A stretch of DNA of 64,000 bases, taken from the NCBI RefSeq assembly GCF_011761345.1, contig NZ_JAASRY010000002.1:310001-374000 (forward strand), given 5' to 3'. Shown here piece by piece: positions 44,701-54,800 of this stretch. How positions within the stretch are numbered: the stretch's first letter is position 1; every line of letters begins with the position of its first letter. Source of the DNA: Thalassobacillus devorans. Its GTDB lineage: Bacteria; Bacillota; Bacilli; Bacillales; Halobacillaceae. Under the pieces are notes generated by a model, which did not search any database, was not told where the DNA came from, and saw nothing but the letters and a program-made list of their open reading frames with translations. A program made the position numbers and the translations under genes.

Positions 44701-46236
44701 ATGCAAGGATTAAATAAGTCTACTATACAAGATATTGAGCAAATTGAGGATGTGCAAAGAGACTTGATTAAAAAAGAACTCCCGGAGCGCATCGTGCAAT
44801 TTGGTGAAGGAAATTTCCTTCGGCTTTTTATAGATTGGATGATCCAGCAGTTAAATAAACAAGGGTTGTTCAATGGAAGAGTAGTTGCTATCCAGCCGAC
44901 TCCTCATGGAAAAGTTGTCCCTAAACTCGATGTTCAGGACGGGCTGTACACAACAATCTTACAAGGTATCCAGGATGGCGAGGAAAAACAGGAGATCGAA
45001 ATCAATTCAGCGATTTCCAGGGGGTTGAATCCATATGAGGATTGGAAGGGTTTTCTCGACCTGGCAGAGTCCGATGATATCGAATTCGTTTTTTCTAATA
45101 CAACAGAAGCCGGGCTTACCTATAGAGAAGAAGAATTTCCTGATCATACCTCTCCGTTATCTTTCCCCGCTAAATTGACTGCTTTATTGTATCGCCGTTT
45201 TACGAGTAAATCAGGAAATCCGAATGCAGGACTGGTAATTATCCCATGTGAGCTGGTAGAGGAAAATGGAAAGCTTTTGAGGTCATTGGTGCTGAGGGCT
45301 GCTGAAGATTGGGAGCTTCCCGAAGCTTTCGTATCATGGGTAAATGACCATAATAACTTTTGCGATACACTAGTCGACCGAATTGTTCCAGGTTATCCCA
45401 GGGATACGGCCGCTGAGTGGGAGCAGCAACTTGGCTACCAGGATATGTTGATGTCGGTGGGCGAACCGTTCCATCTATTTGTTATCGAAACAGAAGAAGA
45501 ATTAGAGGATAGGCTCCCTTTTCAAAAAGGAGGTCTTCATGTCAAGTGGTCAGATGTGAAGCCTTACCGTGATTTGAAAGTCAGTGTGCTGAATGCACCG
45601 CATACGATGATCTTTTCTGTAGGTTACTTAAGCGGACTTTCCACTGTTTATGAAGTGATGGAGGATTCTGTAGCGGCAGAGTTTGTAGACCGTGCAATCT
45701 ATCAGGAGATTTTACCCAACCTGTCTGCTGACAAAAAGGAAAAAGAATCGTTTGCTGTATCTGTCATAGAAAGATTCCAGAATCCATTCGTTAAACATCA
45801 ATTGACTGATTTGGGATTGAACGCTGTTTATAAGTACAGAACAAGAGTCTTACCATTATTGAACAGCTATACAGTTTCAAACGGTGAAGTGCCACCGGCC
45901 ATGTGCTTCTCTCTTGCCGCTTTATTCCATTATTATAAACCTGATTCTGTCCATGAAGGTCATTTCTTAGGAAAAATTGATGGGAAGGAATATAAAGTGA
46001 GAGACGATCAGGAAGCTATGGATGTATTCATTGATTTTTGGAATAAAGATGATCAAATAACTTTAAAAGAAAGAGTCAATCGAGTATTAGAAAATGAAAA
46101 ATTATGGGGGCAGGACCTGACGCGACTCCCGGATATGACTGCAACTATTGTCAAGTTCTTTGAAGAGATTAGGGAAAAAGGTGCGAAAAAGGCTGTAGAA
46201 ACTATATTGAACCTGCAAGTCGAAAACCAAAAATAA
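44701..46236 (+). CDS. uxaB: Tagaturonate reductase (altronate oxidoreductase)
   Basis: 511 residues from the ATG at 44701 (TAAGGAGTGGAATTA upstream); a GTG at 44692 overlaps the SD. The enzyme reduces D-tagaturonate to D-altronate with NADH. It belongs to the mannitol dehydrogenase family: RIVQFGEGNFLRLFIDWMI is the Rossmann entry and KVSVLNAPHTMIFSVGYLSG contains the family Lys/Asn/His catalytic pattern. Length and the operon with glucuronate isomerase and altronate dehydratase support UxaB over fructuronate reductase. First gene of the operon. Confidence 0.92.
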   Translation: MQGLNKSTIQDIEQIEDVQRDLIKKELPERIVQFGEGNFLRLFIDWMIQQLNKQGLFNGRVVAIQPTPHGKVVPKLDVQDGLYTTILQGIQDGEEKQEIEINSAISRGLNPYEDWKGFLDLAESDDIEFVFSNTTEAGLTYREEEFPDHTSPLSFPAKLTALLYRRFTSKSGNPNAGLVIIPCELVEENGKLLRSLVLRAAEDWELPEAFVSWVNDHNNFCDTLVDRIVPGYPRDTAAEWEQQLGYQDMLMSVGEPFHLFVIETEEELEDRLPFQKGGLHVKWSDVKPYRDLKVSVLNAPHTMIFSVGYLSGLSTVYEVMEDSVAAEFVDRAIYQEILPNLSADKKEKESFAVSVIERFQNPFVKHQLTDLGLNAVYKYRTRVLPLLNSYTVSNGEVPPAMCFSLAALFHYYKPDSVHEGHFLGKIDGKEYKVRDDQEAMDVFIDFWNKDDQITLKERVNRVLENEKLWGQDLTRLPDMTATIVKFFEEIREKGAKKAVETILNLQVENQK

Positions 46237-46255
46237 AAGGACGGAGGAATTTTCT

Positions 46256-47680
46256 TTGAAAAATTTTATGGATGACACATTTTTATTAAACAGTGAAACA
46301 GCTGAGCGCTTGTATCATAATTATGCGAAAGATATGCCGATCATTGATTATCACTGCCATTTGAGTCCGAAAGAAATCTATGAAAATAAAACCTATGAAA
46401 ATATTACAGAGGTCTGGTTGTATGGAGACCATTATAAGTGGAGGCTGATGCGTGCAAATGGAGTCGAAGAGGCATATATCACCGGGGATGCGAGTGATTA
46501 TGAGAAATTCCTGGCATGGGCGAAAACCGTACCGATGACGATAGGCAACCCAGTATACAACTGGACTCATTTAGAACTGCAGCGATACTTCGGGGTATAT
46601 GAAGCATTGAACGAGGACAGCGCACCAGCAATCTGGGAAAAAGTGAATGAGCAGTTGAACGGTCCAGGCTTTGGAGTAAGAGATTTCATTACTAAATCCA
46701 ACGTAAAGCTGGTATGTACGACCGATGATCCTATTGATAGTTTGGAGTACCATCAAAAATTAAAAGAAAGTGATTTTGAGACTGCCGTTCTTCCGAGCTT
46801 CCGTCCTGATAAAGGGCTGGAACTGAACCGCGCAGGTTTTCGTGACTGGGTAGGTCAGCTGGAGGAAGCAGCAGGGATTTCTATTAAGAATTTTGAAGAT
46901 TTTCTGGCAGCACTTGATGCAAGAGTACGCTTCTTCCATTCAATCGGAGGAAGAGTCTCTGACCACGCATTGGATCAAATCGTCTATGAAGAAGCAACTA
47001 TGGAAGAGGCATCAAAGATATTCGCAAAAGCGAAAGCTGGACAGAAGGTGGACGAATTAGAGGAAGCAAAGTATAAGTCGTTTACATTAAAATTCCTTGG
47101 ACAGTTATATGGCGAATTGGACTGGGTGATGCAATTCCATATCAGTGCCTTAAGAAACAACAATTCGAGAATGTTTGAGCGACTTGGCCCTGACACAGGA
47201 TATGACAGTATCAATGACGGGCAAATCTCTGAATCCCTCGTTCATTTACTGGATTCTTTAGAAAAAGAAGATGCCTTACCTAAAACAGTTTTATACTCAT
47301 TAAATCCAAAAGACAATCCTACCCTTGCAGCAATTGCCGGCAGCTTTCAGGGAGGCGGGACTCCAGGGAAAATCCAGTTAGGTACTGCCTGGTGGTTCAA
47401 CGACTCGAAAGAAGGCATGCTCAATCAAATGAAAACGCTTGCTACTTTTGGGGTGTTCAGTCAATTCATCGGAATGCTTACCGATTCGAGAAGCTTTTTA
47501 TCCTATATAAGGCATGAATATTTCAGGCGCTTGATGTGTGATTTGATCGCCGAGTGGATCGAGAGCGGAGAAGTACCAAATGATGATGAGCTGCTGGCAC
47601 CGATTGTCAAAGGTATTTCTTATAATAATGCAAAGCGCTATCTGGGGTTTCAGGAACAAACCGAAAGCCTCACAATATAA
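46256..47680 (+). CDS. uxaC: Uronate (glucuronate/galacturonate) isomerase
   Basis: 474 residues; TTG start behind ACGGAGGAATTTTC (next ATG at 46268). It interconverts D-galacturonate and D-tagaturonate, or glucuronate and fructuronate. The amidohydrolase-like metal site is seen in PIIDYHCHLSPKEIYENK, with further blocks WVMQFHISALRNNNSRMFERLGPDTGYDSI and HEYFRRLMCDLIAEWIESGE that are conserved in UxaC. No uxuA or uxuB in the window, so the galacturonate branch is the one served. Confidence 0.96.
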   Translation: MKNFMDDTFLLNSETAERLYHNYAKDMPIIDYHCHLSPKEIYENKTYENITEVWLYGDHYKWRLMRANGVEEAYITGDASDYEKFLAWAKTVPMTIGNPVYNWTHLELQRYFGVYEALNEDSAPAIWEKVNEQLNGPGFGVRDFITKSNVKLVCTTDDPIDSLEYHQKLKESDFETAVLPSFRPDKGLELNRAGFRDWVGQLEEAAGISIKNFEDFLAALDARVRFFHSIGGRVSDHALDQIVYEEATMEEASKIFAKAKAGQKVDELEEAKYKSFTLKFLGQLYGELDWVMQFHISALRNNNSRMFERLGPDTGYDSINDGQISESLVHLLDSLEKEDALPKTVLYSLNPKDNPTLAAIAGSFQGGGTPGKIQLGTAWWFNDSKEGMLNQMKTLATFGVFSQFIGMLTDSRSFLSYIRHEYFRRLMCDLIAEWIESGEVPNDDELLAPIVKGISYNNAKRYLGFQEQTESLTI

Positions 47681-47701
47681 GGCTTACTAGGAGGAACCAA
47701 C

Positions 47702-49192
47702 TTGGAAGACTTTTTTAAGATAAACGAAAAGGACAACGTAGTGGTAGCCTTGCATGATTTAAAAAAAGGCACCAGGCTGGTGATGGATCAAGTCGAGCTG
47801 GAATTACTGAGTGATGTTCCGAAAGGTCATAAAGTTGCTCTCTCACGTTTAGATAAAGGTGACCATGTCATCAAATACGGCTTCCCGATCGGTCATGTGA
47901 CAGCACCTATCCAGCAAGGGGAATGGGTGCATACGGAAAACACAAAGACGAATCTGGAAGGTGTCCAGGAATACCAATATCAACCGAAGTTTGAAGATAA
48001 CCCTTACCCATTCGAAGGACGTACATTCCAGGGTTTCAAAAGGAAAAATGGCGAGGTGGGGGTAAGAAACGAGCTTTGGATTGTTCCTACCGTCGGTTGT
48101 GTAAACGGCATTGCCGAACGGATTATAAAGATATTCCAATCCGAGGTGGGAGATATTGCTCCCTTTGATAATATCCAGGTTTTGAAACATAATTACGGCT
48201 GTTCACAGCTTGGAGACGATCATGTCAATACAAGAACAATACTCACAAATGCAGTAAAGCACCCTAATGCTGGTGGAATACTGGTCATGGGTCTTGGATG
48301 TGAGAATAATAATATCAAAGAATTCGAAGCTTCCCTAGGAGACTATGACGAAGAACGCGTGAAGTTTCTGCTCTCTCAGGAGGTTTCCAATGAAATAGAA
48401 GAAGGCGTCAAACTTTTGCATCAGATCTATGAAGCTGCCAGGGAAGACAAACGGGAAGAAGTACCGCTGGCGGAACTGAAGGTCGGCTTAAAGTGTGGAG
48501 GGTCCGACGGATTTTCCGGTATTACAGCTAACCCCTTGCTAGGCAGGTTTTCCGACTATCTCGTCGCTCAAAAAGGCACGACTGTCTTAACCGAAGTTCC
48601 GGAGATGTTCGGTGCTGAAACGATATTGATGGAAAGGGCGAGAGATGAAGAAGTTTTTGAAAAAACGGTCTCTTTGATCAACGACTTTAAGCAATATTTC
48701 ATCCAGCATGATCAGCCTATCTATGAAAATCCTTCACCAGGCAATAAAGACGGAGGCATCACAACGCTGGAGGATAAATCACTCGGCTGCACACAAAAGG
48801 CAGGTACATCAGTCGTTACTGATGTTCTGAAATATGGGGAAACATTATCGACCAAAGGATTGAACTTGTTAAGTTCTCCCGGGAATGATCTGGTCGCTTC
48901 AACGGCACTCGGTGCAGCCGGCTGCCAAATCGTTCTATTCACTACCGGACGGGGGACACCTTTCGGATCTTTTGTTCCGACCATGAAGATCTCTACAAAT
49001 TCCGAGCTGTATCAGAATAAGCCGCACTGGATTGATTTCAATGCGGGAAGTCTGATTGAAGGGGAGTCACCTGACAAGGTATTGAGAGATTTCATTAATT
49101 ATATTATCGCTGTAGCAAGTGGTGAACCGGTTAATAATGAGAAGAATGACTTCAGGGAAATTGCTATTTTTAAATCTGGTGTAACACTTTAA
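47702..49192 (+). CDS. uxaA: Altronate dehydratase
   Basis: 496 residues; TTG start behind AGGAGGAACCAAC. It dehydrates D-altronate to 2-keto-3-deoxygluconate, with Fe2+/Mn2+. An N-terminal SAF domain (about 10-85, DNVVVALHDLKKGT) precedes the large UxaA/GarD domain, with GYRRKNGEVGVRNEL-like (FKRKNGEVGVRNELWIVPTVGC), HNYGCSQLGDDH, MGLGCENN and LKCGGSDGFSGITANP blocks providing conserved Cys and His residues. It is third in the uxa operon. Confidence 0.95.
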   Translation: MEDFFKINEKDNVVVALHDLKKGTRLVMDQVELELLSDVPKGHKVALSRLDKGDHVIKYGFPIGHVTAPIQQGEWVHTENTKTNLEGVQEYQYQPKFEDNPYPFEGRTFQGFKRKNGEVGVRNELWIVPTVGCVNGIAERIIKIFQSEVGDIAPFDNIQVLKHNYGCSQLGDDHVNTRTILTNAVKHPNAGGILVMGLGCENNNIKEFEASLGDYDEERVKFLLSQEVSNEIEEGVKLLHQIYEAAREDKREEVPLAELKVGLKCGGSDGFSGITANPLLGRFSDYLVAQKGTTVLTEVPEMFGAETILMERARDEEVFEKTVSLINDFKQYFIQHDQPIYENPSPGNKDGGITTLEDKSLGCTQKAGTSVVTDVLKYGETLSTKGLNLLSSPGNDLVASTALGAAGCQIVLFTTGRGTPFGSFVPTMKISTNSELYQNKPHWIDFNAGSLIEGESPDKVLRDFINYIIAVASGEPVNNEKNDFREIAIFKSGVTL

Positions 49193-49211
49193 TAGAAAGA
49201 GTGGGTTCCTA

Positions 49212-49856
49212 ATGGACAATGAACTAATGCAGCAATTAGAAGAGAAAAAACTTATCGCCATCATCAGAGGAATTCCTAGTGGTACAGGAGAACGGACAGC
49301 TGAAGCACTGGTAGAAGGTGGGATTCAGTTCTTAGAAATCACCTTGAATACAGAAGGCGCGCTTGAAATGATTACCGAACTGAGACAAAAGTTTGAAGGG
49401 AAACTTCGGATTGGTGCAGGGACGGTATTGGATGTTGACATGGCAAAACAAGCTGGCGATGCTGGGGCAGAATATATCATTTCTCCGAACCTTGATGAGG
49501 AAGTAATTGAGTATTGCAGGGAGCAGGAAGTGACTGTCTGGCCTGGTACCATGACACCGTCAGAAATGGTCCGGGCCAACAAGCTTGGTGCGTCTGCCGT
49601 AAAGGTGTTTCCTGTCGGCTCATTAGGGGTTCGTTATATCAAAGACGTGCGTGGTCCTCTTGGCCATATCAACATGATTGCGACTGGCGGAGTTAATCTG
49701 GATAACATTCAGGAAGTCCTCAAATATGGAGCGTCTGCCGTTGGGTTAGGAGGGAATTTAGTCAATAATGACTGGATCGCCCAAGGCCAATATCATAAGT
49801 TGACTGATACTGCAAGACAGTATGTCGAAAAGGTGGAAGGGGTGACTGTACAATGA
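49212..49856 (+). CDS. kdgA: 2-dehydro-3-deoxy-phosphogluconate (KDPG) aldolase
   Basis: 214 residues, Schiff-base class I aldolase that splits KDPG to pyruvate and glyceraldehyde 3-phosphate. IAIIRGIPSGTGERTAEALVEGG, the FLEITLNTEGALEMI (Glu) block, GAGTVLD and AVKVFPVGSLGVRYIKDVRGPLGHI (Schiff-base Lys region) and IATGGVNLDN (phosphate site) are all seen. It overlaps kdgK by 4 bases. Confidence 0.95.
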   Translation: MDNELMQQLEEKKLIAIIRGIPSGTGERTAEALVEGGIQFLEITLNTEGALEMITELRQKFEGKLRIGAGTVLDVDMAKQAGDAGAEYIISPNLDEEVIEYCREQEVTVWPGTMTPSEMVRANKLGASAVKVFPVGSLGVRYIKDVRGPLGHINMIATGGVNLDNIQEVLKYGASAVGLGGNLVNNDWIAQGQYHKLTDTARQYVEKVEGVTVQ

Positions 49857-50836
49857 AAGCTGATGTCGTGACCATCGGAGAGAGTATGGTGTTATTCCAG
49901 CCTTATACGGAAGGAACCATTAATTATACTCCGCTTTTGTCTAAATCCGTTGGTGGAGCTGAATCCAATCTGGCTTTCGGGCTGTCACGGTTAGGGAAAA
50001 AGGTTAGGTGGATCAGCCGCTTGGGTTCCGATCCATTTGGTGATCTGATCCTCGCTACTTTATCAGGGGAAGGCGTGGATATTTCTTATGCCAAACGTGA
50101 CGACAATGCGCCTACTGCCCTATATTTCAAAGAGTCAAAAGGATATGGGGACCCGAATGTCTTTTATTATCGTAAACATTCAGCAGCAAGCAAACTTTCG
50201 AGTGAGGACATTGAAGCAAGCTGGCTGGATGACGCACGACATCTTCATATGACGGGAATTACCCCGGCTCTCGGAGAGAATACTGCTGATTTCACCAGGG
50301 AAGTGATGAAACGGGCGAGGGAAAAGGGAATGACCATCTCATTTGATCCTAATTTACGCCGTAAGCTTTGGAGCGATGAACAAGCGAGAGAGGTTCTGCT
50401 CTCCCTGATTCCACTGTGTGATATCTTCCTGCCTGGCATCGAAGAGGCGGAATTCCTGTTAGGTGAAAAAACGAAGGAACAATACGGAAAGTCATTTTTG
50501 GATATGGGGGCTTCTGTGGTTGCGATGAAGCTGGGTGCAGAAGGTTCATTGGGTTTCTTCCAGGATGAGGTGGTGAACGTAGCACCGTATAAAGTCGATA
50601 AGGTAATTGATACTGTCGGTGCGGGCGATGCTTTTGCTGCTGGTTTCTTATCAAGGGTACTGGATGAAGAAAACCCACTTGCCTTTTATGAGATGAAACA
50701 CTTTCTTCCAGAAGCGTTAAAACGAGCGAACGTTATGGGGGCTCTGGCCACTCAGTTCAAAGGAGATTGGGAGGGGGCACCGACTCTTGAGGAAGTCAGC
50801 GGTTTAATGGGAGGTAAACAGATGGTAACCAGATAG
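49853..50836 (+). CDS. kdgK: 2-keto-3-deoxygluconate kinase
   Basis: 327 residues, PfkB/ribokinase family. N-terminal VTIGESMVLFQPY and SVGGAESNLAFGLSRLG bind the sugar; the C-terminal signature DTVGAGDAFAAGFLSRVL holds the catalytic Asp and anion hole. It phosphorylates KDG to KDPG, the substrate of the preceding aldolase, and completes galacturonate breakdown to pyruvate and glyceraldehyde 3-phosphate. A terminator follows. Confidence 0.94.
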   Translation: MKADVVTIGESMVLFQPYTEGTINYTPLLSKSVGGAESNLAFGLSRLGKKVRWISRLGSDPFGDLILATLSGEGVDISYAKRDDNAPTALYFKESKGYGDPNVFYYRKHSAASKLSSEDIEASWLDDARHLHMTGITPALGENTADFTREVMKRAREKGMTISFDPNLRRKLWSDEQAREVLLSLIPLCDIFLPGIEEAEFLLGEKTKEQYGKSFLDMGASVVAMKLGAEGSLGFFQDEVVNVAPYKVDKVIDTVGAGDAFAAGFLSRVLDEENPLAFYEMKHFLPEALKRANVMGALATQFKGDWEGAPTLEEVSGLMGGKQMVTR

Positions 50837-50841
50837 TGTAC

Positions 50842-50878
50842 AAAGGCCTTATGACAGCAATGCCAAATAAGGCCTTTT
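50842..50878 (+). terminator. Terminator after kdgK
   Basis: AAAGGCCTTAT / AATAAGGCCTTTT with a 13-nt loop follows the kdgK stop. Confidence 0.85.
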
Positions 50879-50907
50879 ACATATGGAAATAAAAAGGAGG
50901 GAGATCG

Positions 50908-51744
50908 ATGAGTGTAGGTGTACTTGCTCATTTATTCGGAAAGATGCCATATAAACAATTAGCCAGTAAGGTCGGGGCTAAAGGGTTTACACATGTTCAA
51001 CTTGCTTTATGGAAGGCTTTTGACGACTACGATTTTACGAAGCCAGGAAAATTGAGTCCCGGCCTCGCCCTTGATATAGCTTCGGAATTTCGGAAACAGG
51101 GAGTTTCCATTTCGGTTTTAGCTTGTTATTTGCATTTCTATCATCGTGACGAGGACATTCGTAGGGAGAACATCGAACGTTTTAAGGAACTCATCCGTCA
51201 TGCGAGGTTTTTCAGAGCGCCGATCGTAGCTGCCGAGGTAGGAAAAGTGACAGGAGATGAAACGGAAGAGGATTGGAAGATCTTGAAGGAATCACTGGAA
51301 GAACTTGTAGAGGAAGCGGAAAAGTGGGGGGTAATCCTCGGAATTGAGCCTGCTAATGAACACTTGATAGGAACAGCGGAATCCTTGCAGCGAATGATGG
51401 AGGAAATTCCTTCGTCTAACATTGGTGTGGTTTTGGACCCAGGGAACTTGATGACAGCGAGTAATTTTTCCGACCAGGATGAAGTGATCAAGGAGGCTTT
51501 TAATCTTTTAGGAAATCGGATTGTCGCCTGCCATGCAAAAGACAGGATGATAGATTCAGAGGGAAATATCCAGACTGTAGTTCCAGGACAGGGTGATTTA
51601 AACTATTCATTGTATATGGAGCTGCTGGAGCAATATAAGCCCCAAGTACAAATTGTCATGGAGGCGGCTGAGGAACATCAGATGCTTGAAGCAAAGGACT
51701 ATATTGAGAGTAACCGGCGAGAGATTTTTTCTGCATATAAATAA
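50908..51744 (+). CDS. Sugar phosphate isomerase/epimerase-like TIM barrel (AP_endonuc_2)
   Basis: 278 residues. Metal ligands Glu (LGIEPANEH), Asp (VVLDPGNLM), His (VACHAKDRM) and Glu (IVMEAAEEH) are all present. SD AAAAAGGAGGGAGATCG. It lies between kdgK and the pectate lyase gene, so a role on an unusual uronate or keto-sugar from pectin seems likely. It is only distantly similar to the TIM barrel at 42.4 kb. The exact reaction is not predictable. Confidence 0.85.
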   Translation: MSVGVLAHLFGKMPYKQLASKVGAKGFTHVQLALWKAFDDYDFTKPGKLSPGLALDIASEFRKQGVSISVLACYLHFYHRDEDIRRENIERFKELIRHARFFRAPIVAAEVGKVTGDETEEDWKILKESLEELVEEAEKWGVILGIEPANEHLIGTAESLQRMMEEIPSSNIGVVLDPGNLMTASNFSDQDEVIKEAFNLLGNRIVACHAKDRMIDSEGNIQTVVPGQGDLNYSLYMELLEQYKPQVQIVMEAAEEHQMLEAKDYIESNRREIFSAYK

Positions 51745-51757
51745 CAACGTTGGCATT
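51740..51757. promoter_or_regulatory. Partial uxa-type operator upstream of the pectate lyase gene
   Basis: AATAACAACGTTG reproduces 13 of the 18 bases of operators 1 and 2; the distal half continues as GCATT. It overlaps the stop codon of the TIM-barrel gene. Confidence 0.5.
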
Positions 51758-51758
51758 T

Positions 51759-51773
51759 TTGCAACCGTTTTCT
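51759..51773. promoter_or_regulatory. cre-like catabolite control site
   Basis: TTGCAACCGTTTTCT matches the full degenerate CcpA consensus WTGNAANCGNWNNCW. It sits about 120 bases before the pectate lyase start. A small CACGGC/GCCGTG hairpin follows at 51794-51809. Confidence 0.6.
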
Positions 51774-51891
51774 AATCCTGACTTAGGTCTTAACACGGCA
51801 GTCGCCGTGAGACAATATATTTTTGTGAAGGGAGGGCTAAACGACACTTGTTCATTTTGATACTTAAAAAAGAAAATAAGGAGTTGAATCG

Positions 51892-54800
51892 ATGAAAAAC
51901 CGCTTCAAGAAAATACTTACAGTCATGTCCGTTTTTCTAATGGTATTTACCAGTATGAATTTGGCGGTATTTGCAGAAACAGGCGACACGGATTTATCCG
52001 GATGGGAGTTCGCTGCCTTTGGATCTAATACAGGCTCGGATAAGAACCCTCCTCCGACTATCCATGACGATGGATCTGTAACAATAGATGCTGCAGGAGG
52101 GAAGATAGCCAGCAGTGAAGAAGGACTATCCTATTACTTTACAAAGCTTCCAGCTGATGCGAATTTTGAAATTCATACCACAGCAAGCGCAGATGCCTAC
52201 AGTCCGGACGGCCAGCGTTCATTTGGACTGATGCTGAAAGATGCCGTAGGGGAAGATGGAGACAGTGGCAAACATGCTGCCAATTACGTGGCGGTAGGCG
52301 CTTTGGATGATGCCATGAGAGGGTTTTACAGCCAGGGAGGGATTGAAAAGCTTGATGCTTTTTCTGAAAATGTCCCTCCGGCGACAGGGGAGACCTATGA
52401 GCTATCCATCAGGAAGTCCGGCGATACTTTTGTCGTGACGTCCAATGGAGAAAGCGAGGTATTTTCATTGGATGGGGCGTTTAGTGAAGATATTTATGTC
52501 GGCTTCTATGTAGCGCGTAACGGTACGGTTACTTTCAGTGATACGTCCCTTGATGTCGCTAATAAAGTCGTAAAGGAATTAAACGTGAATGCTCAGGACA
52601 TGAAGACAGAATACCTTGTCGATGAGTCGCTTGACTTGTCCGGTTTGGAAGTTACTGCAATTTATGGGGATGGCAGTGAAGAAGTATTGGCAGAAGATGA
52701 TTATATTGTCAACGGGTTCGATAGCAGTCAGGCCGGAACCAATACTGTTATGGTCAGTTATAACGGGGCGGAAACTCCTCTGGATCTTACTATCCGTGAA
52801 CTGCAGCTGACAGGCATGGAGATTAAATACTACCCCGCTAAAACTGCTTATTACCCTAAAGACGAATTTGATCCGGAAGGCCTTGTGGTATTGGGTGACT
52901 ATGATAACGGCTACCAGGTGATAGAACTGGATGAAGAGCAGTATTCGTTTGTAATTGATGGTGAAGAAGTGGAAGAGGATGGCTACCAATTTGATAATGC
53001 CGGGACATTTGAAGTCACTATTCAATCGATTGCCAACCCTGATATATCCACGTCCTTCGAGGTAAAAGTGGAAAATGCAGCGATGGAGAAGCTGGAAATT
53101 ACTCAGCTACCAGCTAAGACCCAGTACTTCCTCGGGGATGAGCTGGACTTGGACGGCATCGTGGTGCAAGCTGAATACAGCGACGGATATTCCGAGCGAT
53201 TGATGAAAGACCAATTCGAAGTAAGTGAACTGGATACCAATACTACTGGTGATAAAGAAGTGGCCGTATCGTATAAAGGCCAGGAAGCTACTTTTACGGT
53301 AAATGTCAAAGAAAAAGAGCTGCAAGGCATTCAGCTTGCTGAATATCCGAAAACTACCTATCAGGTAGGAGAAGACTTTGATTCCGCTGGAGTCGCCATT
53401 GCAAAAGTATATGATAATGGCGAGGAAGAATTATTGGATGAATCAGCATATGAACTAGATACCTCCAGTTTTGATGGTTCACAGGCGGGTGTCTATCCGG
53501 TCGAAGTCAACCCTAATGACGACTCGATTTCATCGATTACTTTTGATGTGACTGTACGAGAACATAGCGAGCCGGAATGGAAAACGATCCAATTCGGACA
53601 ATCCTCTGGCAGTGATACGAACTACGTAGATTTTCTGGGTGACGGCAGCATCAACATTGTAGCTAAGCCAGCAGGAGCAGGAAAAATAACCGGTGACCAT
53701 GATGGCATCACTTTCTATTACACCGAAATAGATGCAGAGCAAGATAACTTTGAATTGACTGCAGATATCAAAGTTAATGAATATGCCAAAACCCCGAATC
53801 ATGATGGTCAGGAATCGTTTGGCATTATGGCGCGTGACGCTATCGGTACGAATGACGATGACAGTGTATTCGCTTCTAACATCGCTGCTGTCGGTGGTTT
53901 CAGCGGTGGCACACAAGAAAAGAACGGTACACAGCTATTTGTTCGTACAGGGGTGGAATCCTCTGATGGAGCGGGAAGTGAAGGCATACAAAAACAAATG
54001 CTGAAAGATGAAAAGCCTGAGACATCGAACACATACCCTGTCCAGGACTACCGACTTACGCTGTCAAAAACGAACAGCGGTTTTACTGCTCAATTGAATG
54101 ATGGCCAAGAAGCGATTTTCTTCGAACCGGAAATTTTGAATGTCCAGGATTCAAAGATTTATGTCGGCTTCTATACGGCGCGTTTAGCTGATATTGAAGT
54201 AAGCAACATTGATTTCAATGTCTCTGCCCAAGCGACAGACGCACCAAGGGTGGAGCCCCCTGAAGAGCCTGTTGAACCTGGATTTGAAATTGTTTCCCGT
54301 GATAAATCGTCCGAAACTGATTATGAATTGCTATTGAAGTCGAATGTAGATGGTGTAGCAACGATCAAGCAGGGACAGGAAGTAATTGCCCAGGACCAAC
54401 AAGTTTCAAAGGGAGAATTATCTGCTATAGCTGCTGATCTTCCGAAAAACGAAGATACGAACTTCAGCATCACTTTCTTACCGGATGATACTCAGTTTTT
54501 GACTTCCTACGACAAACAAGTCAAGAACTTCACAGTTTCCATGAAGACATTCAACGAAACAGGCGACATTCATGTAACGCCTGAAGGGACAAGTGGCGGG
54601 GATGGGTCAACTGAAAATCCGCTTGACCTTGATACCGCTGTAGAATATGTCTTACCTGGTCAAAAAATCATTCTTGCAGATGGCGATTATGTTCGTCATT
54701 CCAAATTGGAAATCGCCAAATACAATGATGGTACCGCAGATGCGATGAAGTACCTGGTTGCAGAAGAAGGAGCGACACCTGTCGTTGATTTCGATAAGCG